A DNA stretch of 64,000 nt from Lactococcus paracarnosus (GTDB lineage: Bacteria; Bacillota; Bacilli; Lactobacillales; Streptococcaceae), in the NCBI RefSeq assembly GCF_006770285.1, contig NZ_CP017195.1, positions 868,001 through 932,000 of the forward strand, in the 5' to 3' direction. The position numbers and the translations under genes are program-made. The notes beneath the pieces are model-generated. The model was not told the DNA's origin. It did not search any database and saw only the letters and a program-made list of their open reading frames with translations. Positions 34,235-44,125 of the stretch are shown piece by piece (within the stretch, counting starts at the first letter, position 1; the number at the start of each line of letters is the position of its first letter).

Positions 34235-34776
34235 TGAATATTTATGTACAAATGGCTAGTTTTAACCGTATTGAGACAGAACAGTTAGTCTTGCGACCGT
34301 TTTCGATGTCTGATGATAAAGATATGTTTGCCTATGCATGCCAGGCAGATAATTTGGTATACGTCTTTCCTGCCCATAAGGACATAGCTGAGACGCGCTT
34401 AGCAATTGCAACGATGTTCATGAAGGCACCGCTCGGCAAGTGGGCGATCGAAAACAAGGCGGATCAAAAGATGATTGGCACGCTAACGTTTGTTAAATTA
34501 GATGAGAAGCAGCGTACTGTAGAAATCGGCTACGTCTTAAATCAAGATTATTGGGGCAAGGGTTTGATGACTGAAGCGGTCAGAACCCTAACTGATATCA
34601 GTTTGACGGCATTTGGTCTTAATTATGTAGATATCGTCGTTGATTCAGAAAATCTAGGCTCGATAAGGGTTGCTGAAAAAGCAGGTTTTCAGATAGCAGA
34701 TAGCTATAAGGCGCTTAGTCCATACACCAAAGTACTTAGAAACTTCAGAAGATACAGGAAGGGAAAACATGAGTAA
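34234..34776 (+). CDS. GNAT-family acetyltransferase (RimJ/RimL-like)
   Basis: A 180-residue acetyltransferase of the RimJ/RimL type. The conserved opening FNRIETEQLVLRPFSMSD, IGYVLNQDYWGKGLMTEAV (acetyl-CoA site) and NLGSIRVAEKAGFQ are visible. ATG 34234 (MNIYVQMASF) matches the usual start of streptococcal homologues and coincides with the predicted transcription start. It overlaps the next gene by 8 bases, forming an operon with the CBS-domain regulator. Confidence 0.85.
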   Translation: MNIYVQMASFNRIETEQLVLRPFSMSDDKDMFAYACQADNLVYVFPAHKDIAETRLAIATMFMKAPLGKWAIENKADQKMIGTLTFVKLDEKQRTVEIGYVLNQDYWGKGLMTEAVRTLTDISLTAFGLNYVDIVVDSENLGSIRVAEKAGFQIADSYKALSPYTKVLRNFRRYRKGKHE

Positions 34777-36052
34777 ACATCAGGAGCTGCTAGATTATAT
34801 CGATGACCTAGAAGTCGGGAAAAAAGTCAGTGTACGAGGCCTTGCCAATCGCCTCAGTGTCTCTGACGGTACAGCTTACCGGGCAATTAAAGAAGCTCAG
34901 TCACGTGGCCTTGTCTCGATTAATGATCGATCTGGTACGACACGTATTGCAACGCAAGAGCAGCGTGTCATAGAAACCCTGACTTTTGGTGAAATATCTA
35001 AAATTGCCAGTGCCGAAGTGATGGCAGGTGAAAGTGGTCTATCACAAGCTTTTAGTAAATTTGCCATTGCTGCCATGACCATGCAAAACATTCGAAAGTA
35101 TCTGACACATGGTGGTCTCGTGATTGTTGGTGACCGGACAGATATTCAGTTACTGGCATTAAATGAAGGGAACGCTGTCTTGATAACAGGTGGTGTTGAT
35201 ATTGAGCCGGATGTTCTGGACTATGCCAATAAAAAAAGCATTCCTGTGCTGAGAACCGATTTTGATACTTTTACTGTTGCCAGTCGAATTAACCGAGCTT
35301 TATCCAATGAGTTAATTAAGAAGGAAATCACGACAGTAGCAGATGTCTATCAACCTCAGGCCCCGACATTGCTTGAGGTGTCTACTGTCAAAGACTATCT
35401 AGATTTGGTTAAGAAAACAAATGAGTCTCGATTTGCCGTGCTTAATCAGCACAATCTTGTGGTTGGTGTGGTCAGCATGCGAGATGTGACGGGTAAGAAA
35501 AACAGTACGACAATCGATAAAGTGATGACGCGTAATCCAAGACTAGCAAAGTTTGATATGACCGTCGCATCGACCAGTCAAAAGATGATCTTTGATGGCT
35601 ACGATATCATGCCAGTTGTTCATTCGGATAGTACCTATGCTGGGATTATCAGTAAATCGGATATGCTACGCAGCATGCAAGAATCCTCAGAGCAAAGTCA
35701 GTTTTCACATACCTTGTCGGATGATGTGGCAAATGCTGTCAAAGAAGTACAGTCTTATTACACCTTTTCGGTAGAACCATTTATGATGAACAATGTTGGT
35801 AATATTGCAAACGGCATGCTGGTTGAGATTATCAGTAATATTGCGGCGCGTGTCATGACCAAGACCAAGAATAAAAACATCATTATTGAATCGATGACGC
35901 TTTATTTTTTGGGGGCTGTTTCCATCGATGATGGGTTAGAAGTCTTTCCTAAAATCATTAACGAGACGAGACTTGGCGCGACGATTGACTTCGAAATTTA
36001 TCTAGACTACCAGATTATCAGCAAGATACTGGTTACAGTACAAATCAACTAA
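34769..36052 (+). CDS. HTH-DRTGG-CBS-hotdog regulator (YtoI-like)
   Basis: A 427-residue protein with four parts: winged-helix DNA-binding region (about 1-65, VRGLANRLSVSDGTAYRAIK), DRTGG domain (about 70-190), two CBS domains (about 195-310, DYLDLVKKTNESRFAVLNQHN... and TSQKMIFDGYDIMPVVHSDS) and a C-terminal hotdog-fold thioesterase-like part (VGNIANGMLVEIISNIAARV). This is the order of Bacillus YtoI, of unknown function; CBS pairs often bind adenosyl nucleotides. AGGAAGGG precedes the ATG. It is followed by the DHH phosphoesterase gene. Confidence 0.88.
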   Translation: MSKHQELLDYIDDLEVGKKVSVRGLANRLSVSDGTAYRAIKEAQSRGLVSINDRSGTTRIATQEQRVIETLTFGEISKIASAEVMAGESGLSQAFSKFAIAAMTMQNIRKYLTHGGLVIVGDRTDIQLLALNEGNAVLITGGVDIEPDVLDYANKKSIPVLRTDFDTFTVASRINRALSNELIKKEITTVADVYQPQAPTLLEVSTVKDYLDLVKKTNESRFAVLNQHNLVVGVVSMRDVTGKKNSTTIDKVMTRNPRLAKFDMTVASTSQKMIFDGYDIMPVVHSDSTYAGIISKSDMLRSMQESSEQSQFSHTLSDDVANAVKEVQSYYTFSVEPFMMNNVGNIANGMLVEIISNIAARVMTKTKNKNIIIESMTLYFLGAVSIDDGLEVFPKIINETRLGATIDFEIYLDYQIISKILVTVQIN

Positions 36053-36067
36053 ATTAAAGGAATCCTT

Positions 36068-37003
36068 ATGAAAGATATATTAGCAAAAATAGTACAGTAC
36101 GACGACATTGTCATACATCGCCATAAAAATCCAGATCCAGATGCATTAGGTAGCCAACTAGGCTTACGCGCTATTTTGCGTACTAATTTTCCAAATAAAA
36201 GCATCGCTGCAGTTGGCTTTGATGAACCGAGTTTAGAGTTTCTTGGCAGGATGGACCAGTTATCAGATACTGATTTTAAAGGTAAGTTAGTGATCGTTAC
36301 CGATACTGCAAATACGCCGAGAATTGATGATGAGCGCTATCAAACAGGTGAGTTTTTAATCAAGATCGACCATCACCCAAATGATGATGCTTACGGTGAT
36401 TTATTAGCAGTGGATATAGGGGCCAGTTCGGCTTCAGAAATCATTGCAAATTTCGCCTTTGACAATGGCTTAAGTGTTTCTGACGAAGCAGCTAGACTTT
36501 TATATGCAGGCATCGTCGGAGATACTGGCCGGTTCCTCTATCCAGCAACGACAGCTAAAACACTTTACACGGCGGCGAAATTAGCAGAGGCGAGTTTTGA
36601 TCGTTCAGGCCTCATGCGTGAAATGGATAGTTTTGACATGAAAATCGCTAGACTGCAAGGCTATGTCTATGAAAATCTGGAAATTTCAAGAGAAGGTGTT
36701 GCGCGTATTTTTATCACGCAAGCGTTAATGAAAAAACATGGGATTACAGATTCAGAAACCTCTGCTATTGTGTCTGCTCCAGGAAAAATCCGTGAAATTC
36801 AAACATGGGCCATTTTTGTTGAACAGGCAGATGGTCATTATCGCGTGAGAATGCGTTCGAAAGAAGCAAAAATTAATGAGATAGCCAAGTTGCATGCCGG
36901 GGGTGGTCATCCACTTGCAAGTGGGGCCAATAGTTACTCAACTGCAGAAAATGATGAAATCTTTCAACAATTGATCAATAATTTAGTCGCTTTTAAGAAA
37001 TAG
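36068..37003 (+). CDS. DHH-family phosphoesterase (NrnA-like oligoribonuclease / pAp phosphatase)
   Basis: A 311-residue DHH/DHHA1 enzyme that degrades nanoRNA and dephosphorylates pAp in NrnA-type members. Motifs in order: VIHRHKNPDPDALGSQ, IVTDTANTPR, the DHH signature IDHHPNDD, and GIVGDTGRF. The DHHA1 domain ends with the Gly-rich LHAGGGHPLASGA. AAAGGAAT precedes the ATG, 15 bases after the CBS gene. YtoI and this enzyme are also neighbours in other Firmicutes. Confidence 0.9.
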   Translation: MKDILAKIVQYDDIVIHRHKNPDPDALGSQLGLRAILRTNFPNKSIAAVGFDEPSLEFLGRMDQLSDTDFKGKLVIVTDTANTPRIDDERYQTGEFLIKIDHHPNDDAYGDLLAVDIGASSASEIIANFAFDNGLSVSDEAARLLYAGIVGDTGRFLYPATTAKTLYTAAKLAEASFDRSGLMREMDSFDMKIARLQGYVYENLEISREGVARIFITQALMKKHGITDSETSAIVSAPGKIREIQTWAIFVEQADGHYRVRMRSKEAKINEIAKLHAGGGHPLASGANSYSTAENDEIFQQLINNLVAFKK

Positions 37004-37006
37004 TGG

Positions 37007-37020
37007 TATAATACATAGTA
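37007..37020 (+). promoter_or_regulatory. Extended -10 promoter placed for a leaderless mRNA
   Basis: TGG TATAAT (37007-37012) lies 7 bases before the ATG of the HD-hydrolase gene. No ribosome site precedes that ATG, so this gene may have its own leaderless transcript besides read-through. Confidence 0.55.
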
Positions 37021-37526
37021 TGAATAAAAAAGATTTTCCATGGCTTTATGACGCTGAGTATATGTCTTATGTCGGTAACTTGTTAGAGACAGCAGAGGTG
37101 CAAAAACTGAATGAGTTTACGCATCACTACATCTCAACACGGTTACTTCATTCATTAAATGTAAGCTACACCTCTTACAAAATTTCTAAAAAATTTGGTT
37201 GGAATAAAAAAGCGACAGCACGTGCCGGTCTTTTGCATGACCTCTTTTACTATGATTGGCGTGAAACTAAGTTTGACGAAGGTAGTCATGCTTATGTTCA
37301 TCCAAGAATTGCCTATCAAAATGCAAAAAAAATAACCACGATTTCTAAACTAGAAAAAGATATCATCATCAAGCATATGTGGGGGGCAACGATTGCACCA
37401 CCACGCTATAAAGAAAGTTTTGTTGTGACCTTTGTTGATGATTATGTTGCCATCAAAGAATGGTCGCAGCTGATGAAGTTAAAATGGCGTTACCGTAAGC
37501 ACCTCAAGAAAGAAAAAATGAGTTAA
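37020..37526 (+). CDS. HD-domain hydrolase
   Basis: A 168-residue protein with HD phosphohydrolase metal-binding motifs: HYISTRLLHSLNVS (His), GLLHDLFYYDW (HD), then IIKHMWG (His) and TFVDDYVA (Asp). This matches small Firmicutes HD proteins of the YfbR/HDIG type with no defined substrate. It overlaps the start of the MaoC-like gene by one base (TAATG), so they are coupled. Confidence 0.85.
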   Translation: MNKKDFPWLYDAEYMSYVGNLLETAEVQKLNEFTHHYISTRLLHSLNVSYTSYKISKKFGWNKKATARAGLLHDLFYYDWRETKFDEGSHAYVHPRIAYQNAKKITTISKLEKDIIIKHMWGATIAPPRYKESFVVTFVDDYVAIKEWSQLMKLKWRYRKHLKKEKMS

Positions 37527-37981
37527 TGAATTTGCAAAATCAAGATATTAAAATTGGCCGAACGATAGATGAATTAGTAGAAGGTGAAACCTTTAGTTTA
37601 TCGGAAACCATCAAAAACCGGGAAATATTACTATATCTCGGTCTTACGAATGATGACAACCCTTTGTATTCGCAGTATGATTATATTAAGGAACTTGGTT
37701 TGACTAAACCAGTCGTCCCAACCGCTTTGATTTTTGGGATTATCACCTCAACTATCAATAAGCACTTGCCTGGACCAGGTAGTCACATCGTCAATGTGAA
37801 TCTTAATCTTGTCGAAAAGATTTTTCGAAATGATTTATTGAGTTTTAATTTTGAAATCATCAAAATTGATACTAATAAAGATTTAGCAACGATTAATATT
37901 GAGATTGTCAGAAACGACGAACGTGTGGCGGATGCCATGGTGCTTGTCCAACCCCCTTTACCAGAGCCTGACTTGGCTTAG
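37526..37981 (+). CDS. MaoC-like hotdog-fold protein
   Basis: A 151-residue hotdog protein related to MaoC/(R)-enoyl-CoA hydratases: IGRTIDELVEGETFSLSETI, then NDDNPLYSQYDYIKELGLTKPVVPTALIFGIITST, where the usual D-x-N-P-x-H has Tyr/Ser in place of His (NPLYS). That loss of the catalytic His suggests a non-hydratase role or altered chemistry. It starts within the stop of the HD gene and is the last gene of that unit. Confidence 0.75.
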   Translation: MNLQNQDIKIGRTIDELVEGETFSLSETIKNREILLYLGLTNDDNPLYSQYDYIKELGLTKPVVPTALIFGIITSTINKHLPGPGSHIVNVNLNLVEKIFRNDLLSFNFEIIKIDTNKDLATINIEIVRNDERVADAMVLVQPPLPEPDLA

Positions 37982-38042
37982 CCTTGTAAGCTCTTAAAGT
38001 CAGTTCCTCATTTTAACTATTACTGTAACAGAAGGAGATTAT

Positions 38043-38753
38043 ATGGATAATCAAATTTTTGAATCAAACCAACAAACAGGGAAATTCTCACTTTCAGATT
38101 TCTACGCCCGTATCTATGCCTTAGTTGGTATGGGTGTAGCAGTCAGTGCAGTAGTCGCATTTCTCACCTTGAGCCTGTTTGCAGAAAATATCGCAACGAT
38201 ATTGACTACTAGCTCTTGGGTGCTATTTGTTCTATGGATTATTGAAATGATCCTAGTTATCGCTGTCACACCGATGGCGATTAAAAATTCACCTATGGCG
38301 CTACCAGCCTTCATCGCATTCTCGGCACTTAATGGATTTACCTTAACCTTTACTTTGGCCTACTTTAACTTGTCAAGTATTGCGATTGCATTTGCAATCA
38401 CAGCAGGTATGTTCTTTGCCCTATCGCTATTTGGCAGAACGACAAAACGTGATTTAACCGGAATGGGAAAAGCCATGTTTGCAGGTTTGATCGGTATCAT
38501 TATCGCAAGCGTCGTTAACTTCTTCGTTCGTTCATCTGGTATGGACTTCATCATTTCGATCTTGTTAGTGATTGTTTTCTCAGGTTTGATTGCTTGGGAT
38601 AACCAAAAAATCGAAAAACTATATCATCAAGCAAATGGTAATGTAACGGATGGCTGGGCAGTGAGTATGGCCTTAAGCTTATATCTAGACTTTATCAACT
38701 TGTTTATCGCCATCTTGAGAATATTTGGTGTAGCAGGTGGTAGCAGAGATTAA
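38043..38753 (+). CDS. Bax inhibitor-1 / YccA-family membrane protein
   Basis: A 236-residue protein with seven predicted membrane segments and the BI-1 family signs: opening FLSDFYARIYALVGMGVAVSA-type region, ALNGFTLTFTLAYF, and SGLIAWDNQKIEKLYHQ with the conserved D of the last loop, then ALSLYLDFINLFIAILRIFG. Bacterial members are proposed pH-gated Ca leak channels or FtsH-interacting proteins. AGAAGGAGATTAT precedes the ATG. Own terminator follows. Confidence 0.9.
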   Translation: MDNQIFESNQQTGKFSLSDFYARIYALVGMGVAVSAVVAFLTLSLFAENIATILTTSSWVLFVLWIIEMILVIAVTPMAIKNSPMALPAFIAFSALNGFTLTFTLAYFNLSSIAIAFAITAGMFFALSLFGRTTKRDLTGMGKAMFAGLIGIIIASVVNFFVRSSGMDFIISILLVIVFSGLIAWDNQKIEKLYHQANGNVTDGWAVSMALSLYLDFINLFIAILRIFGVAGGSRD

Positions 38754-38760
38754 ACTAATC

Positions 38761-38793
38761 AAAAAAAGCATCTTGATAAGATGTTTTTTTTTT
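38761..38793 (+). terminator. Terminator after the BI-1 family gene
   Basis: AAAAGCATCTT pairs with AAGATGTTTTT, 4-base loop region, then a long T run. Confidence 0.85.
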
Positions 38794-38811
38794 ATTAAAA
38801 ACTACAGAATA

Positions 38812-38847
38812 AAAAACCACTTCTTTCAAATGAAAGAAGTGGTTTTA
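38812..38847. terminator. Terminator of ldh, usable on both strands
   Basis: AAAACCACTTCTTTCA and its exact reverse complement with a 2-base loop, flanked by A and T tracts. It lies 16 bases after the ldh stop on the minus strand. Confidence 0.9.
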
Positions 38848-38862
38848 TTCATGATAAACTTT

Positions 38863-39882
<1,020 letters not shown>

Positions 39883-39893
39883 TCAACCAGCTT

Positions 39894-39922
39894 ATTATAT
39901 CATATTTATATTACTTTGTCAG
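39894..39922 (-). promoter_or_regulatory. Promoter of ldh
   Basis: On the minus strand CTGACA (39922-39917), 17-base spacer, TATAAT (39899-39894), about 55 bases before the ldh start. Confidence 0.75.
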
Positions 39923-39990
39923 TGCTTATTTTAAGTTTTTTCAAGAAAATTTCAGAAACTGCTATTTAATTGTAATTAGTTAGATAAAAT

Positions 39991-41622
39991 TTAACCATTA
40001 ACCTTCATTTTTTGTATTTTGTCTTCCTCTGCTGTAACCCGTAATGTTTGTTGGCCTACGTAGGTGACAAAACCAGGCGGTGTTCCTGTTGGTTTATGTA
40101 ATTTCTTGACGTCAATCATATCGACCTGTACGAGATTTGATAAACGTGATTTTGAAAAATAAGCAGCAAGTTCGGCAGCTTCTGTAATCGTTTCATCAGA
40201 AGGAGCAGCATTACCAGTGATAATCACATGGGAACCTGGTATATCTTTGGCATGAAACCATAAATCTCCTTTGCGAGATAGTTTAAAGCTGACTTGTTCA
40301 TTTTGTAGGTTGTTTTTACCGACCAGTATAATGGTGCCATCACTCGCCCTATATTTTTCAGGTGGCAATAATTTATGTTTCTTGTTTGTGCGATGTTTTT
40401 GCTTGATAAATCCTGTCTGAATCAATTCTTCTCTGATATCAGATATTTCAGTTACTGTTGCTTGTTTTAAGGCATTTTCGACAGACTCTAAATAATTGAT
40501 TGTTTGTCTAGTTGTGGCAATCTGCAGGTCCAAAAACTTGACAGCTTGTTTCAACTTGGCATACTTATGGAAATATTTCTGAGCATTCTGGTTGGGTGTT
40601 AGCGCAGGATTTAGTGAAATTACCAATGGCTCATTTGTATAATAGTTTTCCAAGGTAATCTCAGGCTTATTATTTGGTACTTCATGGAGAAAGGTTGTCA
40701 GCAATTCTCCTTTTTGTCTAAACATTTCAGCATTATCAGTCGCTTGAAGCTCTCTAAGTTGTTTCTTTAATTTTTTGCGATTTTTATCTAGCTCACCACT
40801 CACTTTTCGAATGACTTCGCCAGCAACTTGACGGACACGGTCACGTTCTGCCTTATTTCGATAATAAGTATCTAACATGTCAGATAGTGTATCAAATTGT
40901 TCGTAGGTATCAGACAGCTGAATCGCAGAAAAGGTATCATTTGGATAAATAGACGGCAACGAGGTTGTTAAAGTAGCCTTGAAATCAGCCAGGCTTAAAT
41001 CAGCTAGACTGATTGCACTATCACGGCCGAGGCCTTGGAAATGATTTTGAAGGTTTGCTTTTGTCTGGAGGAGATCAAAGAGTTTTTCATCAGAAACCGT
41101 AAAAGGATTGGCTTTACCATCATCTGGTGGGGCGATATAAGTTGCACCAGGTAGGATGGTTCTATATTTATTCTGTGAGAAGCCAACATGCTTGATTGAT
41201 TCAAGGATCTTATTTGACTGTCTATCAATCAAGATGATGTGACTATGTTTTCCCATAATCTCAGAGATTAGTGCAATTTTCATGCTATCGCCGATTTCAT
41301 TTTTGGAGGAGATGTCAAAAATAATCTGTCTATCATTATTGACTTGATAAATATTTTCAATAAAGGCACCACTTAAATATTTACGTAATATCATGGTGAA
41401 AGTTGAGGGCGTTTTGGCATTCTCAAAGACCGTATTGGTCAATTGGACACGCCCAAAAGTAGGGTGGGCAGATAATAATAATTTATGAGATTTCTGATTA
41501 CTACGTACTTGTAGTACGACTTCATGGCTGAAGACTTGGTTGACTTTTTGAATCCGTCCACCAATCAGTTGCTCAGTAAGCTCTTTGGTCATGTGATGTA
41601 AAAATATACCATCGAAAGACAT
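39991..41622 (-). CDS. rqcH: RqcH / NFACT-family ribosome quality control protein (Rqc2 homologue)
   Basis: A 543-residue protein long annotated as fibronectin-binding protein. RqcH adds C-terminal alanine tails to stalled nascent chains on 50S subunits. N-terminal NFACT-N (MSFDGIFLHHMTKEL...GGRIQKVNQ), a central coiled coil (about 255-400, NRKKLKKQLRELQ) and the NFACT-R domain (SRKGDLWFHAKDIPGSHVII) are clear. The DWFHxxxxPGSHVI pattern is diagnostic. AGGTGACAC precedes the ATG on the minus strand. Confidence 0.93.
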   Translation of the reverse strand: MSFDGIFLHHMTKELTEQLIGGRIQKVNQVFSHEVVLQVRSNQKSHKLLLSAHPTFGRVQLTNTVFENAKTPSTFTMILRKYLSGAFIENIYQVNNDRQIIFDISSKNEIGDSMKIALISEIMGKHSHIILIDRQSNKILESIKHVGFSQNKYRTILPGATYIAPPDDGKANPFTVSDEKLFDLLQTKANLQNHFQGLGRDSAISLADLSLADFKATLTTSLPSIYPNDTFSAIQLSDTYEQFDTLSDMLDTYYRNKAERDRVRQVAGEVIRKVSGELDKNRKKLKKQLRELQATDNAEMFRQKGELLTTFLHEVPNNKPEITLENYYTNEPLVISLNPALTPNQNAQKYFHKYAKLKQAVKFLDLQIATTRQTINYLESVENALKQATVTEISDIREELIQTGFIKQKHRTNKKHKLLPPEKYRASDGTIILVGKNNLQNEQVSFKLSRKGDLWFHAKDIPGSHVIITGNAAPSDETITEAAELAAYFSKSRLSNLVQVDMIDVKKLHKPTGTPPGFVTYVGQQTLRVTAEEDKIQKMKVNG

Positions 41623-41720
41623 GTGTCACCTATTTCTATTTCAGATATCATGCCTGATAAAGACAATGATTGTATAATGAAGCAGTTTGTTTATGCTTAC
41701 CTCTATTTTATCAGAATTTT

Positions 41721-41756
41721 TTGTAAAATGCGTTTATTTCAGTTATAATGGAAACA
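41721..41756 (+). promoter_or_regulatory. Promoter placed for a leaderless mRNA
   Basis: TTGTAA (41721-41726), 17-base spacer, TATAAT (41744-41749), then six bases to ATG 41756. The predicted first base of the mRNA is the A of the start codon. Confidence 0.6.
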
Positions 41757-42220
41757 TGACTAGAAAAATTAGTATTATAGGTGTTTGTTTTGGCATCGTC
41801 TTGCTCACGTTTTTTTTCGCACCTCAAATACAAAAACGTATCCGTAATGAAGAGGCACAAATCGTACCTAAGGTGACAGTAACGGATCAAGTTAAAGCTG
41901 TACCAAATGACGACATTAAAACGTTACTGTCAAGTCAGCCAAAAACAACGCTTATCCTGTTAAATACTAAAAATATCGACCTCAATAAAAAATTTGATAC
42001 CTTCATTAACCAACATCAAGATCTTGGTATTAAACAACCGATTTATATTTTTCAAGAACTCTATCATGACAAGCTTGTCAGATCACTAGATCTTGATGAT
42101 GGGACGATCAGTGTGGTTAAGTTTATAGGTGAAAATAAGCAGTCAGTATATCCCATCACCTCTCAAACGCAATTTGATGCAAATTTAGCGCTTAAACTCA
42201 AGCAGTTATCAGAAAACTAA
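41756..42220 (+). CDS. Membrane-anchored extracytoplasmic protein, unknown
   Basis: A 154-residue protein with one N-terminal membrane segment (KISIIGVCFGIVLLTFFFA) and an outer domain containing LLSSQPKTTLILLNTKNIDLNKKFDTFI, which has the feel of a thioredoxin-like fold, but there is no CxxC motif. ATG 41756 is chosen because it starts the membrane anchor; an in-frame ATG at 41687 lies upstream of the promoter. Divergent from rqcH and just before a TrpX-type transporter. No family recognised. Confidence 0.65.
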   Translation: MTRKISIIGVCFGIVLLTFFFAPQIQKRIRNEEAQIVPKVTVTDQVKAVPNDDIKTLLSSQPKTTLILLNTKNIDLNKKFDTFINQHQDLGIKQPIYIFQELYHDKLVRSLDLDDGTISVVKFIGENKQSVYPITSQTQFDANLALKLKQLSEN

Positions 42221-42302
42221 AATGAAAAAACAGTAGGCCTAATTGCCTCATACTAAGTGGTGCTAGACTTTAGCATCAATATTAAAAGGAGTGTTATAAA
42301 GA

Positions 42303-43289
42303 ATGAAGAATAAAAAAATGATGCTTGTCATCCTAGTAATTGTCATCATTGGGCTTGCGTCGGTATTGATCCCTAAATTAATGAAACAACAAGATAAAGT
42401 GAAAACTGATGATGTTAAGATAGGCGTTTTGCAATATGTGACCCACCCCGCACTTGATGAAATCTATGCAGGGATTAAACAAGGTCTTTCTGATGAAGGC
42501 TACAGCAAAGCAAAAATCAATTTCTATAATGCCCAAGCAGACCAATCCAAAGTGACGACGATGTCAGGTCAATTAGCCGATCAAAAAAATAATGTTTTGA
42601 TTGGGATTGCAACACCTTCAGTACAGGGATTAGCGAATGCGACTTCTGACATCCCTGTCATTATGGGTGCGGTATCTGATCCAGTTGGTGCAAAGTTAAT
42701 TAAAAATGTTAAAAAACCAGAAGGAAATGTGACAGGCGTATCTGATAAATTTCCAGTTGATAAAGAGGTTGAGCTGATTAAAACATTGACTCCCGATGTT
42801 AAAAAAATAGGGATTTTATACAGTTCTTCAGAAGATAACTCAAAATCTCAAGTGGCAGCATTCAAGAAAACTGCGACTGAAAAGGGCTATGATGTGTCTG
42901 AATATGCCGTGTCATCTACCAATGATATTACCACAATGGTTAATGTGGCCCTATCAAAAGTGGATGCCATTTATGTGCCAGTAGATAATACGATTGCCTC
43001 AGCTTTCCCAACGGTTATCGAGCTATCAAATGCTGCTAAAAAACCAGTTTTCCCGTCAGTGGATACCATGGTGACACAAGGTGGTTTAGCTGCTGTAACC
43101 ATCAACCAACATGATTTAGGTGTTGCGACCGGTAAGATGGCAGCACAAGTTTTAAAAGGGAAAAAAGTCTCTGAATTACCAGTTGCATTTTATAATATGA
43201 CAACGCCAGTCGTAAATCGTGAGGCAGCTAAAACATTAGGGATTACTATCCCAGAAAAATTCAAAGAAGCAGTGGCAGTGAAAAAATGA
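42303..43289 (+). CDS. trpX: ABC transporter substrate-binding protein (TrpX-like)
   Basis: A 328-residue secreted/anchored binding protein of the ABC_sub_bind (TrpX) family: N-terminal membrane anchor (MMLVILVIVIIGLASVLI), VKIGVLQYVTHPALDEIYAGIKQG, NVLIGIATPSVQGLAN, IPVIMGAVSDPVGAKL and GNVTGVSD. These proteins take up tryptophan or related aromatic solutes in streptococci. There is no lipobox Cys, unlike many relatives. AAAGGAGTGT precedes the ATG. It overlaps the permease gene by 4 bases. Confidence 0.88.
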   Translation: MKNKKMMLVILVIVIIGLASVLIPKLMKQQDKVKTDDVKIGVLQYVTHPALDEIYAGIKQGLSDEGYSKAKINFYNAQADQSKVTTMSGQLADQKNNVLIGIATPSVQGLANATSDIPVIMGAVSDPVGAKLIKNVKKPEGNVTGVSDKFPVDKEVELIKTLTPDVKKIGILYSSSEDNSKSQVAAFKKTATEKGYDVSEYAVSSTNDITTMVNVALSKVDAIYVPVDNTIASAFPTVIELSNAAKKPVFPSVDTMVTQGGLAAVTINQHDLGVATGKMAAQVLKGKKVSELPVAFYNMTTPVVNREAAKTLGITIPEKFKEAVAVKK

Positions 43290-44125
43290 TCGTCTCAACT
43301 ATTAACCAAGGCCTATTATGGGCAATTTTAGGCTTAGGTATTTTCTTAACCTTTCGTATTCTGAACTTTCCTGATATGACAGCAGAAGGCTCATTCCCCT
43401 TAGGAGGTGCCGTTGCGGTTACCTTGATAACGCAAGGTGTTAATCCATTAATAGCGACAGTTGCTGCTTTTGCAGCAGGCTGTGCTGCTGGATTCATAAC
43501 AGGGCTACTCTATACTAAAGGGAAAATCCCAACCCTGCTTGCGGGGATTTTAGTGATGACGTCTTGTAACTCAGTCATGCTGATGGTCATGGGACGAGCT
43601 AACTTGGGTTTACTAGGCTTAACTAAGTTAAAAGGGACATGGGTTAGTGTCATAGCAGTTGTGCTGGTCTTACTTGTCATGTTTTATTTTCTAAACACCA
43701 ACCTAGGTCAAGCCTTTATCGCAACTGGTGATAATGTCGATATGGCCAAGTCTTTCGGTATCCACACCGACCGTATGGAACTGCTAGGTTTGGTCGTATC
43801 CAACGGGATTATTGCCTTATCTGGTGCTTTGATTTCACAAAATGACGGCTATGCAGATGTCTCAAAAGGCCTTGGTGTCATTGTTATCGGATTGGCTAGT
43901 ATTATTATCGGAGAAGTCTTATTTGGTAATGTGTCGATGTTTGAGAGATTAATTGCCATCGTAATCGGTGCCATCTGTTACCAATTTTTGATACTTTTAG
44001 TCATCAAACTTGGCTTTAATACAAACTATCTCAAATTATTTAGTGCCATCATATTAGCTGGCTGCTTGATGATCCCAACACTAAAAGCAAAAGTCTTTAA
44101 GGGGGTAAACTTAAATGCCAACTAA
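43286..44125 (+). CDS. trpY: ABC transporter permease (TrpY-like)
   Basis: A 279-residue membrane protein with about eight or nine segments, of the BPD_transp_2 family: NQGLLWAILGLGIFLTFRIL, PDMTAEGSFPLGGAVAV and LGQAFIATGDNVDMAKSFGI are typical of TrpY permeases. Starts inside the trpX stop (ATGA) and overlaps the ATPase gene by 11 bases. Confidence 0.9.
   Translation: MIVSTINQGLLWAILGLGIFLTFRILNFPDMTAEGSFPLGGAVAVTLITQGVNPLIATVAAFAAGCAAGFITGLLYTKGKIPTLLAGILVMTSCNSVMLMVMGRANLGLLGLTKLKGTWVSVIAVVLVLLVMFYFLNTNLGQAFIATGDNVDMAKSFGIHTDRMELLGLVVSNGIIALSGALISQNDGYADVSKGLGVIVIGLASIIIGEVLFGNVSMFERLIAIVIGAICYQFLILLVIKLGFNTNYLKLFSAIILAGCLMIPTLKAKVFKGVNLNAN

Noticed and set aside
34045-34251. Minus-strand open frame of 68 codons between the toxin-like locus and the acetyltransferase gene
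   Set aside because: Its first part overlaps the acetyltransferase promoter and start, no ribosome site is visible, and the sequence matches nothing I recognise. It could be a decayed gene end, but I cannot support it.
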